Source: Niastella caeni (GTDB taxonomy: Bacteria > Bacteroidota > Bacteroidia > Chitinophagales > Chitinophagaceae). From it: a stretch of 64,000 nt of DNA. The stretch spans positions 62,001-126,000 of the forward strand of contig NZ_STFF01000012.1 in the NCBI RefSeq assembly GCF_004834005.1, written 5' to 3'. Shown here piece after piece: positions 25,228-33,114 of the stretch. The translations under genes and the position numbers were made by a program. The stretch's first letter is position 1; each line of letters opens with the position of its first letter. The notes beneath the pieces are model-generated. The model saw nothing but the letters and a program-made list of their open reading frames with translations, did no database searches and had not been told where the DNA came from.

Positions 25228-26049
25228 TTACCGGGTAATGAGGGGCAGCTTGGCAACATCCAATATGGCATACAGGCCGGCCACCTTGTTTTCACGTATA
25301 TGCAGGATCTGGCAAATAACCATTTTATGTTTGTCGAAAAAGCAAACGGCAGGTTCGTGGTTGAAAAAATGTATGCGGCATGTGTAGTTCGACTGATACT
25401 GATTGTACACCAGGAGCAATAGTTGTACAGTGGCTGTTCGCCCTGTTACCGATTCGCCAATGACCTTTACCTTGCTACCGCCATCGGCATATACTTTCAC
25501 ATCTTCGGTCAATAGCTTTTCCAGTTCCTTCACATTGCCGCTGGTAATGGCCTCGATATATGATGCAACAATTTTTCTGTTATGAATGGCATGCCGCATG
25601 GCTGGTTGGTGCAATGCTTTTTTAGAACGGGATAATAGTTTACGGGAGTTGTATGTTGAAATATTCAGCAACCCGGCAATTTCTTCATGGGAATAATCGA
25701 ACGCTTCTTTCAGAATAAATACCGCCCGTTCTCTGGGTGTGAGCTTTTCCATCAATACCAGCAACGAGTACCTGGCAACGTTCTCTTTTATTAATCCTGC
25801 GTCTGGTGTTTCTGTTGGTACCGGTTCCGGCAACCAAACGCCGTATTTCGACTGGCGGCAGATCTGTTTTTTAAAATTGAGGGAATGATTGATCACCGAT
25901 CTGGTTAAATAGTTTTCCTTGTTCAGAACGGTTGACTCATCCACGCCCACATATTTTTCCAGGGCGTCCTGCACCAGGTCCTTCGCATCTTCGTACGAAC
26001 CTACTATATTATATGAATAGGTTAATAGTTTCTTGTAAAGCGAATCCAT
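25228..26049 (-). CDS. ECF41-like sigma factor with SnoaL-type C-terminal domain
   Basis: An extracytoplasmic function sigma factor of 273 residues. Region 2 (YNIVGSYEDAKDLVQDALEKY) and region 4 (LTPRERAVFILKEAFDYSHEEIAGLLNIS) are clear. After region 4 there is an extra ~100-residue SnoaL-like domain with YADGGSKVKVIGE, close to the DGGGK signature of ECF41, and WLPEPVP between the sigma regions is also typical. In ECF41 the C-terminal domain modulates activity instead of an anti-sigma factor; none is seen here. The start is put at ATG 26049 (MDSLYKKLL) after a purine-rich AAAAGAGAG; longer forms use ATG 26118 and reach the ligase stop. Confidence 0.88.
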   Translation of the reverse strand: MDSLYKKLLTYSYNIVGSYEDAKDLVQDALEKYVGVDESTVLNKENYLTRSVINHSLNFKKQICRQSKYGVWLPEPVPTETPDAGLIKENVARYSLLVLMEKLTPRERAVFILKEAFDYSHEEIAGLLNISTYNSRKLLSRSKKALHQPAMRHAIHNRKIVASYIEAITSGNVKELEKLLTEDVKVYADGGSKVKVIGESVTGRTATVQLLLLVYNQYQSNYTCRIHFFNHEPAVCFFDKHKMVICQILHIRENKVAGLYAILDVAKLPLITR

Positions 26050-26107
26050 CTCTCTTTTCAGGTTAAGACAACTTTGCCGGCAGGGATGTGACAGGAAAGG
26101 GGGAATG

Positions 26108-27733
26108 TTATTTCCCATATAATTCAAGCATTCTCTTCAAATCTTCCAATGTGTTTATTTCTTCTGGTGGCTTATCGGTGCGCCAGCGGCTGATACGGGG
26201 AAAACGGAGGGCGACGCCCGATTTGTGCCGGTTGCTGGCGGCTATGCCTTCGAAGGCTATTTCAAATACCAGTTCGGGCTTTACGGTTCTCACCGGACCA
26301 AACTTTTCGAGCGAATTTCTTTTTACAAACGAATCTACCTGCGCAAACTCTTTATCGGTTAACCCTGAATAGGCTTTGGTAAACGGAACCAGTTTGTCGC
26401 CATCCCTTACGGCAAAGGTGTAATCGGTATACAGGTTGCTGCGGCGGCCGGCGCCTTTTTGGGCATACACCATCACCGCATCGATGGTGAGCGGGTCGAT
26501 CTTCCATTTCCACCAGTCGCCTCTGCGCCGACCAACGAGGTAGGCCGACGACTTTCTTTTTAACATGATCCCTTCACTGTTGATGCTGCGACTTTGTTCG
26601 CGAATGGTTGTTAATTCATCCCAGTTGCTGAAGGTAACAATGGGGGATAGTTGCAGCCATGACAATTGCAGGGAAATAATTAATTTTTCTAACGCCGCTC
26701 TGCGTTCCGATAAGGCCATGGAGCGAATGTCTTCGCCATTCAATTCCAGCAGATCATATGCAAATAAACCGGCGGGCGCTTCCTGCAAATGTTTTTTGGT
26801 AACATTCTTTCGCCCGATGCGGGTTTGCAGCACATTAAAATTCAGTACCTGCCCATCTTTGTACGGCAATATCTCACCATCTATCACTACGCCATTGGGC
26901 AATTTACTTCGCAGAATTTCGAACTCCGGAAATTTTTCCGTGATGAGGTCTTCGCCGCGACTCCAGACAAACAACTGGTCATTTCTTTTGATCACCTGTC
27001 CGCGTATGCCGTCCCATTTCCATTCAGCCTGCCAGTCGGCCGGGTCGCCAAGCTCCTGCAATGCGCCTTCCAGCGCATACGCCAGGTAGAAAGGGTAGGG
27101 TTTGGAATGATCTGTTTGTGCTGATTGCTCGCTTAGCAACTGCTCAAATGAAGTAGTGGCGGGATCCCAGTTGCCACTGATGCGGTGGGCGATGATATTG
27201 GGTTCCAGTTGCACCGTTCGGGCCAATGCGTTCACCATTAATTTTTGCGAAACGCCAACGCGAAAGGTGCCTGAGAGCAATTTGTTGAATACAAACCGTT
27301 CACGACTGCTTAGTTCCTGCCATGATTGCAGAATAAATTGTTTCTTCTCTGCTTCCGGTGCTTTTTCCAGTTGCTGGAATTTCTCAACATAGTAATGAAG
27401 CGCGGCCCCCTTCCGGCCTTCTCCGCCAACTGGCGGAGAGGAGTGAGGTCCCTTTTTTTCAGGTATCAGCAGCGCAATGGTTTCCGACAGATCGCCTACG
27501 GTATGATAGCATTCCTGGAACAACCAGATGGGTAAATTAACCAGCTCTGTACACCACACGGCCAATTGGGTACCACTAACGGTACGGCGTGGCCGGCGTC
27601 CGCTGAAGAGGGCAATCACCCACACTTTGTCTTTTTCGTCGGCATGCGCGAAATATGTTGATAAGGCATCAAGCTTATCATTGGTTTTTGTGCTGCCACT
27701 TAAATTGTATATGAGTTGTGCAAACGTTCTCAT
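26108..27733 (-). CDS. ATP-dependent DNA ligase, ligase-associated DNA damage response type
   Basis: A 541-residue ATP-dependent ligase, separate from the NAD-dependent LigA. The N-terminal DNA-binding domain is followed by the adenylation motif with Lys239 in WKWDGIRGQ. Later motifs are SRGEDLITEKFPEF, VIDGEILPY, GLFAYDLLELNGED, SEGIMLKRKSSAY and WWKWKIDPLTIDAVMVYAQ. The start is set at ATG 27733 (MRTFAQLIY, as in the family). The upstream 19 codons are encoded by a TTTGAAAA repeat. Residues about 94-111 are an in-frame repeat element (27403-27444). It is adjacent to the exonuclease and shares a strand with the helicase 5 kb away. Confidence 0.92.
   Translation of the reverse strand: MRTFAQLIYNLSGSTKTNDKLDALSTYFAHADEKDKVWVIALFSGRRPRRTVSGTQLAVWCTELVNLPIWLFQECYHTVGDLSETIALLIPEKKGPHSSPPVGGEGRKGAALHYYVEKFQQLEKAPEAEKKQFILQSWQELSSRERFVFNKLLSGTFRVGVSQKLMVNALARTVQLEPNIIAHRISGNWDPATTSFEQLLSEQSAQTDHSKPYPFYLAYALEGALQELGDPADWQAEWKWDGIRGQVIKRNDQLFVWSRGEDLITEKFPEFEILRSKLPNGVVIDGEILPYKDGQVLNFNVLQTRIGRKNVTKKHLQEAPAGLFAYDLLELNGEDIRSMALSERRAALEKLIISLQLSWLQLSPIVTFSNWDELTTIREQSRSINSEGIMLKRKSSAYLVGRRRGDWWKWKIDPLTIDAVMVYAQKGAGRRSNLYTDYTFAVRDGDKLVPFTKAYSGLTDKEFAQVDSFVKRNSLEKFGPVRTVKPELVFEIAFEGIAASNRHKSGVALRFPRISRWRTDKPPEEINTLEDLKRMLELYGK
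27403..27444 (-). repeat. In-frame palindromic repeat element inside the ligase gene
   Basis: CTCCGCC-AACT-GGCGGAG (27421-27438) is a perfect hairpin flanked by CGGCCCCCTTC and AGGAGT. It encodes SSPPVGGEGRKGAA. A shortened copy is at 20084-20114 in the helicase gene. Confidence 0.85.
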
Positions 27734-27826
27734 TAATTTGAAAATTTGAAGATGTGTTAATTTGAAAATGGGAAATAATCTCATTTTCAAATTTTCAAAT
27801 TGTTGTCATTTTCAAATTGTGTTTCC
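27734..27826. repeat. TTTGAAAATTTGAA inverted words overlapping the exonuclease C-terminus
   Basis: TTTGAAAATTTGAAGATG and TTTGAAAATGGG (27737-27771) are answered by CATTTTCAAATTTTCAAATTG and CATTTTCAAATTG (27782-27820). The right block encodes the final ~12 residues of the exonuclease. Confidence 0.8.
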
Positions 27827-28809
27827 TCATCTTCCATACCAAACTCCGTCTTCACTTCCTTCGCATCAATACCCAGTTCATTTAGGTATCTACTAAACAC
27901 AGATTGAAACCCGTGCGTTATATATACCTTTTGTGCACCGGAGGCTTTTACTGTTTGCAGTAAACCATTCCAATCGGAATGATCGCTTAGCGCAAAACCG
28001 GCATCGGCATTTCTGCGTCGCTGATTGCCGCGCACCTGCATCCAGCCACTACAAATGCCAACACTGTAAGGCGCAAAACGGCGCATCCACGGACTGCCAT
28101 CTGCTGAGGGTGGTGCAATTACTACACTGCCTTTAAATGCTTCTTTGGGTGTTTCAGGCGTAATGCGTTGCACAGCCGGTAACTTCCAACCTGCCTGTAA
28201 TAATGTTTCATGTACATTCCAGATAGCACCGTGTACGTAAACATTGCCTGTTACTTCTTCTACTGCTTTTAACAGTCGTTGCGCTTTACCCAAACTGTAA
28301 CCAATCAACACCGAGGTTTTATTAGCAACTTCATTGTTGCGGATCCAGTTCTGTATGTCGCGGTAAATTTCCTCTTGAGGTTTCCAGTTATAGATGGGAA
28401 GTCCGAATGTAGATTCTGAAATGAACGTATGGCAGGGAATGGGTTCAAACTGGCCGCTGATGCCATCGAACTCTGTTTTATAATCGCCGCTTACTACCCA
28501 TACTTCGCCTTTGTATTCCACCCGAATTTGTGATGAACCAATGATATGTCCGGCAGGATGCAGTGATACCGTTACTTCGTTCAGCAAAATTTTTTCATTC
28601 CATGCTACTGCCTGGTAGTTGTTTGGTCCTAACCGCAATTGCAATAATGGTAAGGTATCGCGATGGCACAGGTATGCCTGGCTGCCGCCGCGGGCATGAT
28701 CGCTATGGGCATGCGTGATCACTGCTTTGTGAACCGGTTGCCAGGGATCTATGTAGAACCTGCCTGGTTCACAATAAAGGCCTTTATCTGTGAATGAGAT
28801 CAGTGGCAT
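27787..28809 (-). CDS. Beta-CASP metallo-exonuclease, ligase-associated DNA damage response type
   Basis: A metallo-beta-lactamase-fold nuclease of 340 residues of the kind that pairs with the ATP ligase and Lhr-like helicase. The metal motif is VITHAHSDHARGG (about 31-43); further ligands are in HPAGHIIGSSQ, VSGDYK and ALSDHSDWNG, and KVYITHGF closes the set. The ligase gene follows 53 bases downstream, so a two-gene operon is likely. The extreme C-terminus (TQFENDNNLKI) is encoded by the adjacent repeat and is probably not conserved. The metallophosphoesterase PdeM, often found with these genes, is not in the window. Confidence 0.9.
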   Translation of the reverse strand: MPLISFTDKGLYCEPGRFYIDPWQPVHKAVITHAHSDHARGGSQAYLCHRDTLPLLQLRLGPNNYQAVAWNEKILLNEVTVSLHPAGHIIGSSQIRVEYKGEVWVVSGDYKTEFDGISGQFEPIPCHTFISESTFGLPIYNWKPQEEIYRDIQNWIRNNEVANKTSVLIGYSLGKAQRLLKAVEEVTGNVYVHGAIWNVHETLLQAGWKLPAVQRITPETPKEAFKGSVVIAPPSADGSPWMRRFAPYSVGICSGWMQVRGNQRRRNADAGFALSDHSDWNGLLQTVKASGAQKVYITHGFQSVFSRYLNELGIDAKEVKTEFGMEDEETQFENDNNLKI

Positions 28810-28975
28810 AAAGACTGTTTCAGGTTACAGGTTACAAGTTGCAGGGAAAACAAAATACAGTTGCCAGTTACCAGTTACCGGGAAAACAAAATACAGTTAC
28901 CAGTTACCTGTTTCCGGTTACCGGGAAAACAAAATACAGTTGCCGGTTACCACTAATACCAAAACAAAAAGCCGT
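28810..28975. repeat. Three GGGAAAACAAAATACAG units with GTTACC words
   Basis: GGGAAAACAAAATACAG occurs at 28844, 28880 and 28923, each copy followed by variable GTTACCAGTTACCGG words. Spacing is 36 and 43 bases because the number of GTTACC words differs. All three contain the junction word AATACAG. Confidence 0.85.
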
Positions 28976-28997
28976 GCCAGGGTTTACCCAGCACGGC
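28961..28997 (-). terminator. Terminator of the PBP1-fold protein gene
   Basis: GCCGTGC (28971-28977) pairs with GCACGGC (28991-28997), with an inner GGG/CCC stem. On the minus strand it is followed by TTTTTGTTTT. Confidence 0.88.
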
Positions 28998-29019
28998 CTG
29001 TATTAATTGCTTTAGACTG

Positions 29020-29074
29020 TTTTCTTTATGCCTTGTTGCCTTGTTGCCTTTTTGCCTCGTTGCCTTTATGCCTT
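29020..29074. repeat. GCCTTGTTGCC / GCCTTTATGCC word array
   Basis: Five GCCTT-type words run up to the stop codon of the PBP1-fold gene. The same words occur at 32045-32065 and 60565-60600. Confidence 0.7.
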
Positions 29075-30289
29075 TTAATAAACTGTCTTCACCACCCCAT
29101 CTACTTTCTTGACAAAGTAAAGTTTTTTGTTTTCGTAGTAGTCGTGGGTCATGGTTGTTCTATTAATGACTGGTTGAATATCGAATTCGCTAAAAAGCAT
29201 GTACTTCTTATCACTCAGGCTCGACCCCACGTTCTTCCCATACAATTTCAATAGATGGGCGAAGTGGTACAATGTTTCGTAACCACGGAAAACCATATCC
29301 GATGGACGGGAATAGTAGGTTGATTTGAAGTTTTCAAGCACAGAAGCCGCCAGTTTGCCGGTAGGCGCTATATAGAATGGTGTGCTGTAAATTATCTCCA
29401 GGTTTTTGTACTGCGATTTTTCAAAATCGATCTGGTCCCAGGTAGGCATACCTACCACTACATTGGGACTGTTTGCTTTACTTAACAATGCCAGTTGCTG
29501 GCAAAGTGTTTGGGCGAAGAGGGGATCGAGGCTGCCAGCCAGGCAAATGTTGGGCTTTTCGTCGTTGAGATATAATTCAAGCTGATCCTGCGTGAAATTA
29601 TTTTCCAGCGTTACGTATTTCAATTTCAACTTCACCGCTGTGGTTTTTTCAAACTCGGTAAAGTAATTCCGCACACGGTCTTCCTGCACGCCTTTCTTCC
29701 TGAATACAATGATCTCCTGTAAAGAATAATTCTTTTGCAGGAACCGGTAAATGCCAACGCAATGTGTGAGCAGGGTAGAGCTCAGAATTACATAATGCGG
29801 GTTATTCTGAATACCTGCATCGCTCGGCATATTTACATTGATGAAGGGAACGTCCATTGCAGCGGCTATATTGGCGAATTTAACCGCTTCCGTAGCCGTT
29901 ACCTGTCCAATAATAAGATCGGTTGATTTGAATGCTTCACTTGCCAGCAGGGAGTCTATTCGCTGGGTAGGCATTTTGGTATCATATACATGAATATCCA
30001 TTTTAATGCCTTCTTTCTTCAAAGAATCGATAGCCAGTTCAGCGCCTTCCCAAAATTCCAGCCCCTGGCTGGCTTGTTTGGGAAAGGTTTTAGCGTCGAA
30101 CCGGTAATTGCCGGCCATGTCGAAGGCCGTATCAAGATACAATGGTGTAAAAATCGCAATTTGTTGACGGGAAGTATCTGTTTGCGCAAATGATGTTGTT
30201 TGCGTCGTTGGTGTTATTTGAGCAAATACAGGCGATACCGGCCCCAAGGCAAGACAAGAAAGTAATAATACGAACCATTTTTTCGTCAT
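29075..30289 (-). CDS. Periplasmic binding protein type 1 fold protein
   Basis: A 404-residue exported protein. Signal peptide ends at VFAQ. The PBP1-type ligand-binding fold is recognisable from IAIFTPLYLDTAFDM, a QASQGLEFWEGAELAIDSLKK segment, DLIIGQVTATEAVKFANIAA and a KKGVQEDRVRNYF hinge. In many Bacteroidota a similar protein carrying LysM domains sits beside guaA; here no LysM repeats are visible. No transport permease is near, so a sensing or cell-wall-related role is as likely as nutrient uptake. guaA lies 122 bases upstream on the same strand. Confidence 0.72.
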   Translation of the reverse strand: MTKKWFVLLLSCLALGPVSPVFAQITPTTQTTSFAQTDTSRQQIAIFTPLYLDTAFDMAGNYRFDAKTFPKQASQGLEFWEGAELAIDSLKKEGIKMDIHVYDTKMPTQRIDSLLASEAFKSTDLIIGQVTATEAVKFANIAAAMDVPFINVNMPSDAGIQNNPHYVILSSTLLTHCVGIYRFLQKNYSLQEIIVFRKKGVQEDRVRNYFTEFEKTTAVKLKLKYVTLENNFTQDQLELYLNDEKPNICLAGSLDPLFAQTLCQQLALLSKANSPNVVVGMPTWDQIDFEKSQYKNLEIIYSTPFYIAPTGKLAASVLENFKSTYYSRPSDMVFRGYETLYHFAHLLKLYGKNVGSSLSDKKYMLFSEFDIQPVINRTTMTHDYYENKKLYFVKKVDGVVKTVY

Positions 30290-30411
30290 AGGAATGCTTT
30301 ATGTACAAACTGTTGAAAAGTCGCTAGTAAATTCATACCTCACGAAATTCATTGTTACCGGTTACCGGTTTCCGGGTCCCGGGAACTGGTAACCGGTAAC
30401 TGATTAGACGT
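30290..30411. repeat. GTTACCGG words, inverted, between guaA and the PBP1 gene
   Basis: GTTACCGGTTACCGGTTTCCGG (30355-30377) is answered by AACTGGTAACCGGTAAC (30384-30400) across a GTCCCGGGA centre, giving a compact hairpin. Confidence 0.75.
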
Positions 30412-31944
30412 TTACTCCCATTCTATCGTTGCAGGCGGCTTGCTGCTGATGTCGTAAACCACCCGGTTTATGCCTCTAACGTTATTGATGATATCAGTCG
30501 AAATATGTGCCAAAAATTCGTAGGGCAGGTGGGCCCAGTCGGCGGTCATGCCATCTACGGAGGTTACTGCTCGTAAAGCTACGGTGTATTCATACGTTCT
30601 TTCGTCGCCCATAACGCCTACACTTTTCACTGGCAGCAGAATGGCGCCTGCCTGCCAAACCTGGTCGTATAAATTATGTTCTTTCAATCCCTGTACATAC
30701 CGGTGATCGGCTTCCTGCAGCAATTGAACTTTGTCGGGGGTAATTTCTCCCAAAATACGAATGGCCAGGCCGGGTCCGGGGAATGGATGGCGGTTCAACA
30801 GTTCGCCGGGGATGCCCAATTCACGACCAACGCGGCGTACTTCATCTTTAAATAAGAAGCGCAAAGGTTCTACCAGTTCCAGGTGCATGATATCGGGTAA
30901 ACCGCCTACGTTGTGGTGCGATTTAATAGTTACCGAAGGGCCATGTACCGAAACGCTTTCGATCACATCGGGGTAAATAGTGCCTTGCCCGAGCATTTCA
31001 ACACCTTCAAACGCTTTGGCTTCCTGTTGAAATACTTCGATGAACAAACGGCCAATGGTTTTGCGTTTTGCTTCGGGGTCGGTTTTACCTTTCAGCTCAT
31101 CGTAAAACAATTGTTTTGCATTTACGCCTTTTACATTCAGTCCAATGGTCTTATAGGTATCGAGCACCTGTTCAAACTCATTTTTTCGCAGCACGCCGTT
31201 GTCAACAAAAATGCCATACAGGTTATTGCCGATGGCTTTATGAATTAAAGTGGCGGCAACGGTAGAATCAACACCTCCGCTTAAGGCCATGATCACTTTA
31301 CGGTCGCCGATCTGTTTTTTCAGCGCATCAACCGTATCGGTGATAAAGTGAGCGGGGGTCCAGCTTTGCTGGCAGCCGCAAATATTTACGAGGAAATTCC
31401 TGATAATTTTTTTCCCTTCCACCGAGTGGTATACTTCGGGGTGGAACTGTACGCAGTACAGGGGATTGGCTTCGCCGTTCTTTTTAAAAGCGGCAAAGGG
31501 AATGCTGTCGGTAGTAGCCAGTACATTGAAGCCGTCGGGCATCTGCAGAACCGAATCGCTATGGCTCATCCAAACCTGCGACTGGTCCATCACATCTTTC
31601 AACAGCACGTCGTCGGTTTGCTTGTGCATGAGGGCACGACCGTATTCGCGTTTGTTACTTTTAGCTACTTGTCCGCCAAATTGTTTGGCCGTTAACTGGG
31701 CGCCGTAGCAAACACCCAGTACGGGCAGTTGCTGGTGCAGGGCTTTTACATCTACTTCCGGGGCCTTGGGATCGTTTACTGAAAAGGGCGAACCCGACAG
31801 GATAATGCCTTTCAGTGAAGGATCTATTTCAACTTTTTTGTGATAGGGAATTATTTCGCAATACACGTTGGCCTCCCGGACGGCCCTGGCAATCAATTGG
31901 GTATACTGACTGCCGAAATCGAGAATAAGAATCTTTTCCGTCAT
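30412..31944 (-). CDS. guaA: GMP synthase (glutamine-hydrolysing)
   Basis: GuaA aminates XMP to GMP using glutamine and ATP. The 510 residues combine a class I amidotransferase domain (nucleophile Cys79 in VLGVCYGAQ; QFHPEVYHS with the His-Glu pair), the ATP pyrophosphatase domain (PP-loop ALSGGVDSTV) and the C-terminal dimer domain (PFPGPGLAIRIL...PATIEWE). The start is set at ATG 31944 (MTEKILILDFGSQYTQ), the universal opening. An upstream reading frame of 24 codons looks like a signal peptide but comes from AAGCTTG-type repeats. TACCTTCG (minus strand, 31953-31960) is a near -7 element. Confidence 0.98.
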   Translation of the reverse strand: MTEKILILDFGSQYTQLIARAVREANVYCEIIPYHKKVEIDPSLKGIILSGSPFSVNDPKAPEVDVKALHQQLPVLGVCYGAQLTAKQFGGQVAKSNKREYGRALMHKQTDDVLLKDVMDQSQVWMSHSDSVLQMPDGFNVLATTDSIPFAAFKKNGEANPLYCVQFHPEVYHSVEGKKIIRNFLVNICGCQQSWTPAHFITDTVDALKKQIGDRKVIMALSGGVDSTVAATLIHKAIGNNLYGIFVDNGVLRKNEFEQVLDTYKTIGLNVKGVNAKQLFYDELKGKTDPEAKRKTIGRLFIEVFQQEAKAFEGVEMLGQGTIYPDVIESVSVHGPSVTIKSHHNVGGLPDIMHLELVEPLRFLFKDEVRRVGRELGIPGELLNRHPFPGPGLAIRILGEITPDKVQLLQEADHRYVQGLKEHNLYDQVWQAGAILLPVKSVGVMGDERTYEYTVALRAVTSVDGMTADWAHLPYEFLAHISTDIINNVRGINRVVYDISSKPPATIEWE

Positions 31945-32233
31945 GGTGGTGCGAAGGTAAGAAAATACAGCTACAAGCCACAAGCTTAAAGCTGCAAGCA
32001 ATACTGCTGCACGCACGCGAATACAGCCAAAAAAAGTTTTCCCTCAATGCCTTTATGCCTCTTTGCCTTTGCTTACAGCTTGGGGCTTGAAGCTTGAGGC
32101 TTTCCCTCATTGCCTTTTCATTAAATTAATCCACTATTCGTCAACCGTTTACTGTAACATTTTTTCCCATTGCGCGTCAAATGATATAAAAACCGGTTAA
32201 TTTGTAGGACTTAATCATGCTAAACCTGTAAAT
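31945..32233. repeat. Composite word repeats (AAGCTTG, GCCTTTATGCC) upstream of guaA
   Basis: CTACAAGCCACAAGCTTAAAGC and GCAAGC words (31971-32000) are answered by GCTTACAGCTTGGGGCTTGAAGC (32069-32092). GCCTTTATGCCTCTTTGCC lies between. AATACAG occurs at 31964-31970 and 32020-32026, at the two block borders. A near -7 element (TTAATTTG, 32195-32203) precedes the next gene. Confidence 0.7.
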
Positions 32234-32950
32234 ATGAAAAAATGGCAAGTCTTGGCGCTTTTGGGCATCATTATAATTTCTTCCTGTGGTTTTGGCGGCA
32301 GACGTATTCGTGGTAATGGCAATGTGAGAACGGAAGACCGCGGTCAGAATAATTTCAAAGGGATTGTATCATCCGGTTCGTTTGATGTATATGTATCATC
32401 CGGTTCTTATTCGGTAAAAATTGAGGCCGAAGAAAACCTGCTGCCTTATATTCAATCCTACGTGGAGGGCGACGTATTAAAGTTGCGTACTAAAAACGGA
32501 TACTGGCTAAGCCCGGAAAAAGATATTAAAATATATGTAAGCGCACCGGCGCTTAATAAAATAATTTCCAATGGTTCGGGAAATATTGTTACCCAATCCA
32601 AAATAAGCGATGCTTCCCGGATTGAAATTGAAGTGAATGGTAGTGCAGATATCAAAGCTGATGTTGATGCGCCTGAAGTAAAAGCCGAATTACGCGGCAG
32701 CGGTGATATGAGCCTTACCGGCGATACCAAATCGTTCACCGGTAAAGTGGTTGGCAGTGGCGACATCAGGGCCATGGACTTAAAGGCGGAAGAAACTACC
32801 ATTGAAATTGTTGGTAGCGGTAATGCAGATGTTTACAGCAGCGTAAAGCTTAACGTAAATGTGGCCGGCAGCGGCGATGTTCGTTATAAAGGTGGCGGCG
32901 AAGTGAACAGCCATATTGCAGGAAGCGGCGGCGTAAAGAAATTGGATTAA
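32234..32950 (+). CDS. GIN-domain (DUF2807) lipoprotein
   Basis: A 238-residue envelope lipoprotein with lipobox SSCG near residue 18. The rest is a right-handed beta-helix of the GIN/DUF2807 type, with repeated GSGxxxxx steps: SNGSGNIVT, VNGSADIKAD, LRGSGDMSLTGD, VVGSGDIRAMD, IVGSGNADV, VAGSGDVRYKG, IAGSGGVKKLD. The N-terminal RGNGNVRTEDR...FKGIVSSGSFDVYVSSG is the family head. These proteins are very common in Bacteroidota and their role is not known; a structural or adhesion role is usually assumed. Confidence 0.9.
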   Translation: MKKWQVLALLGIIIISSCGFGGRRIRGNGNVRTEDRGQNNFKGIVSSGSFDVYVSSGSYSVKIEAEENLLPYIQSYVEGDVLKLRTKNGYWLSPEKDIKIYVSAPALNKIISNGSGNIVTQSKISDASRIEIEVNGSADIKADVDAPEVKAELRGSGDMSLTGDTKSFTGKVVGSGDIRAMDLKAEETTIEIVGSGNADVYSSVKLNVNVAGSGDVRYKGGGEVNSHIAGSGGVKKLD

Positions 32951-33114
32951 GAGGTTGGTGTGAATGATGGTTAAATTGTTTGATAGCTAGATGGCTGGGC
33001 TTGTGATATTCGGTTTTCATGCGAATACTCATAAAGCTAACTATTCTTGGATCAGCCATCAAGCAATTCAGCCATCAAGCAATCCCAAAATATTGGGACT
33101 AACCAATTCAATGC
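32951..33114. repeat. Intergenic AGCCATCAAGCAATTC words
   Basis: AAATTGTTTGATAGC and GGCTGGGCTTG (32974-33003) are answered by CAGCCATCAAGCAATTCAGC and CATCAAGCAATCC (33051-33087). CCCAAAATATTGGGA (33086-33100) is a small palindrome. The gap lies between the converging GIN lipoprotein and pbpC genes. Confidence 0.65.

Noticed and set aside
31945..32016. A signal-peptide-like N-terminal extension on guaA
   Set aside because: The 24 codons are AAGCTTG-type repeat DNA, and GuaA is cytoplasmic with a universal start at MTEKILILDFG.
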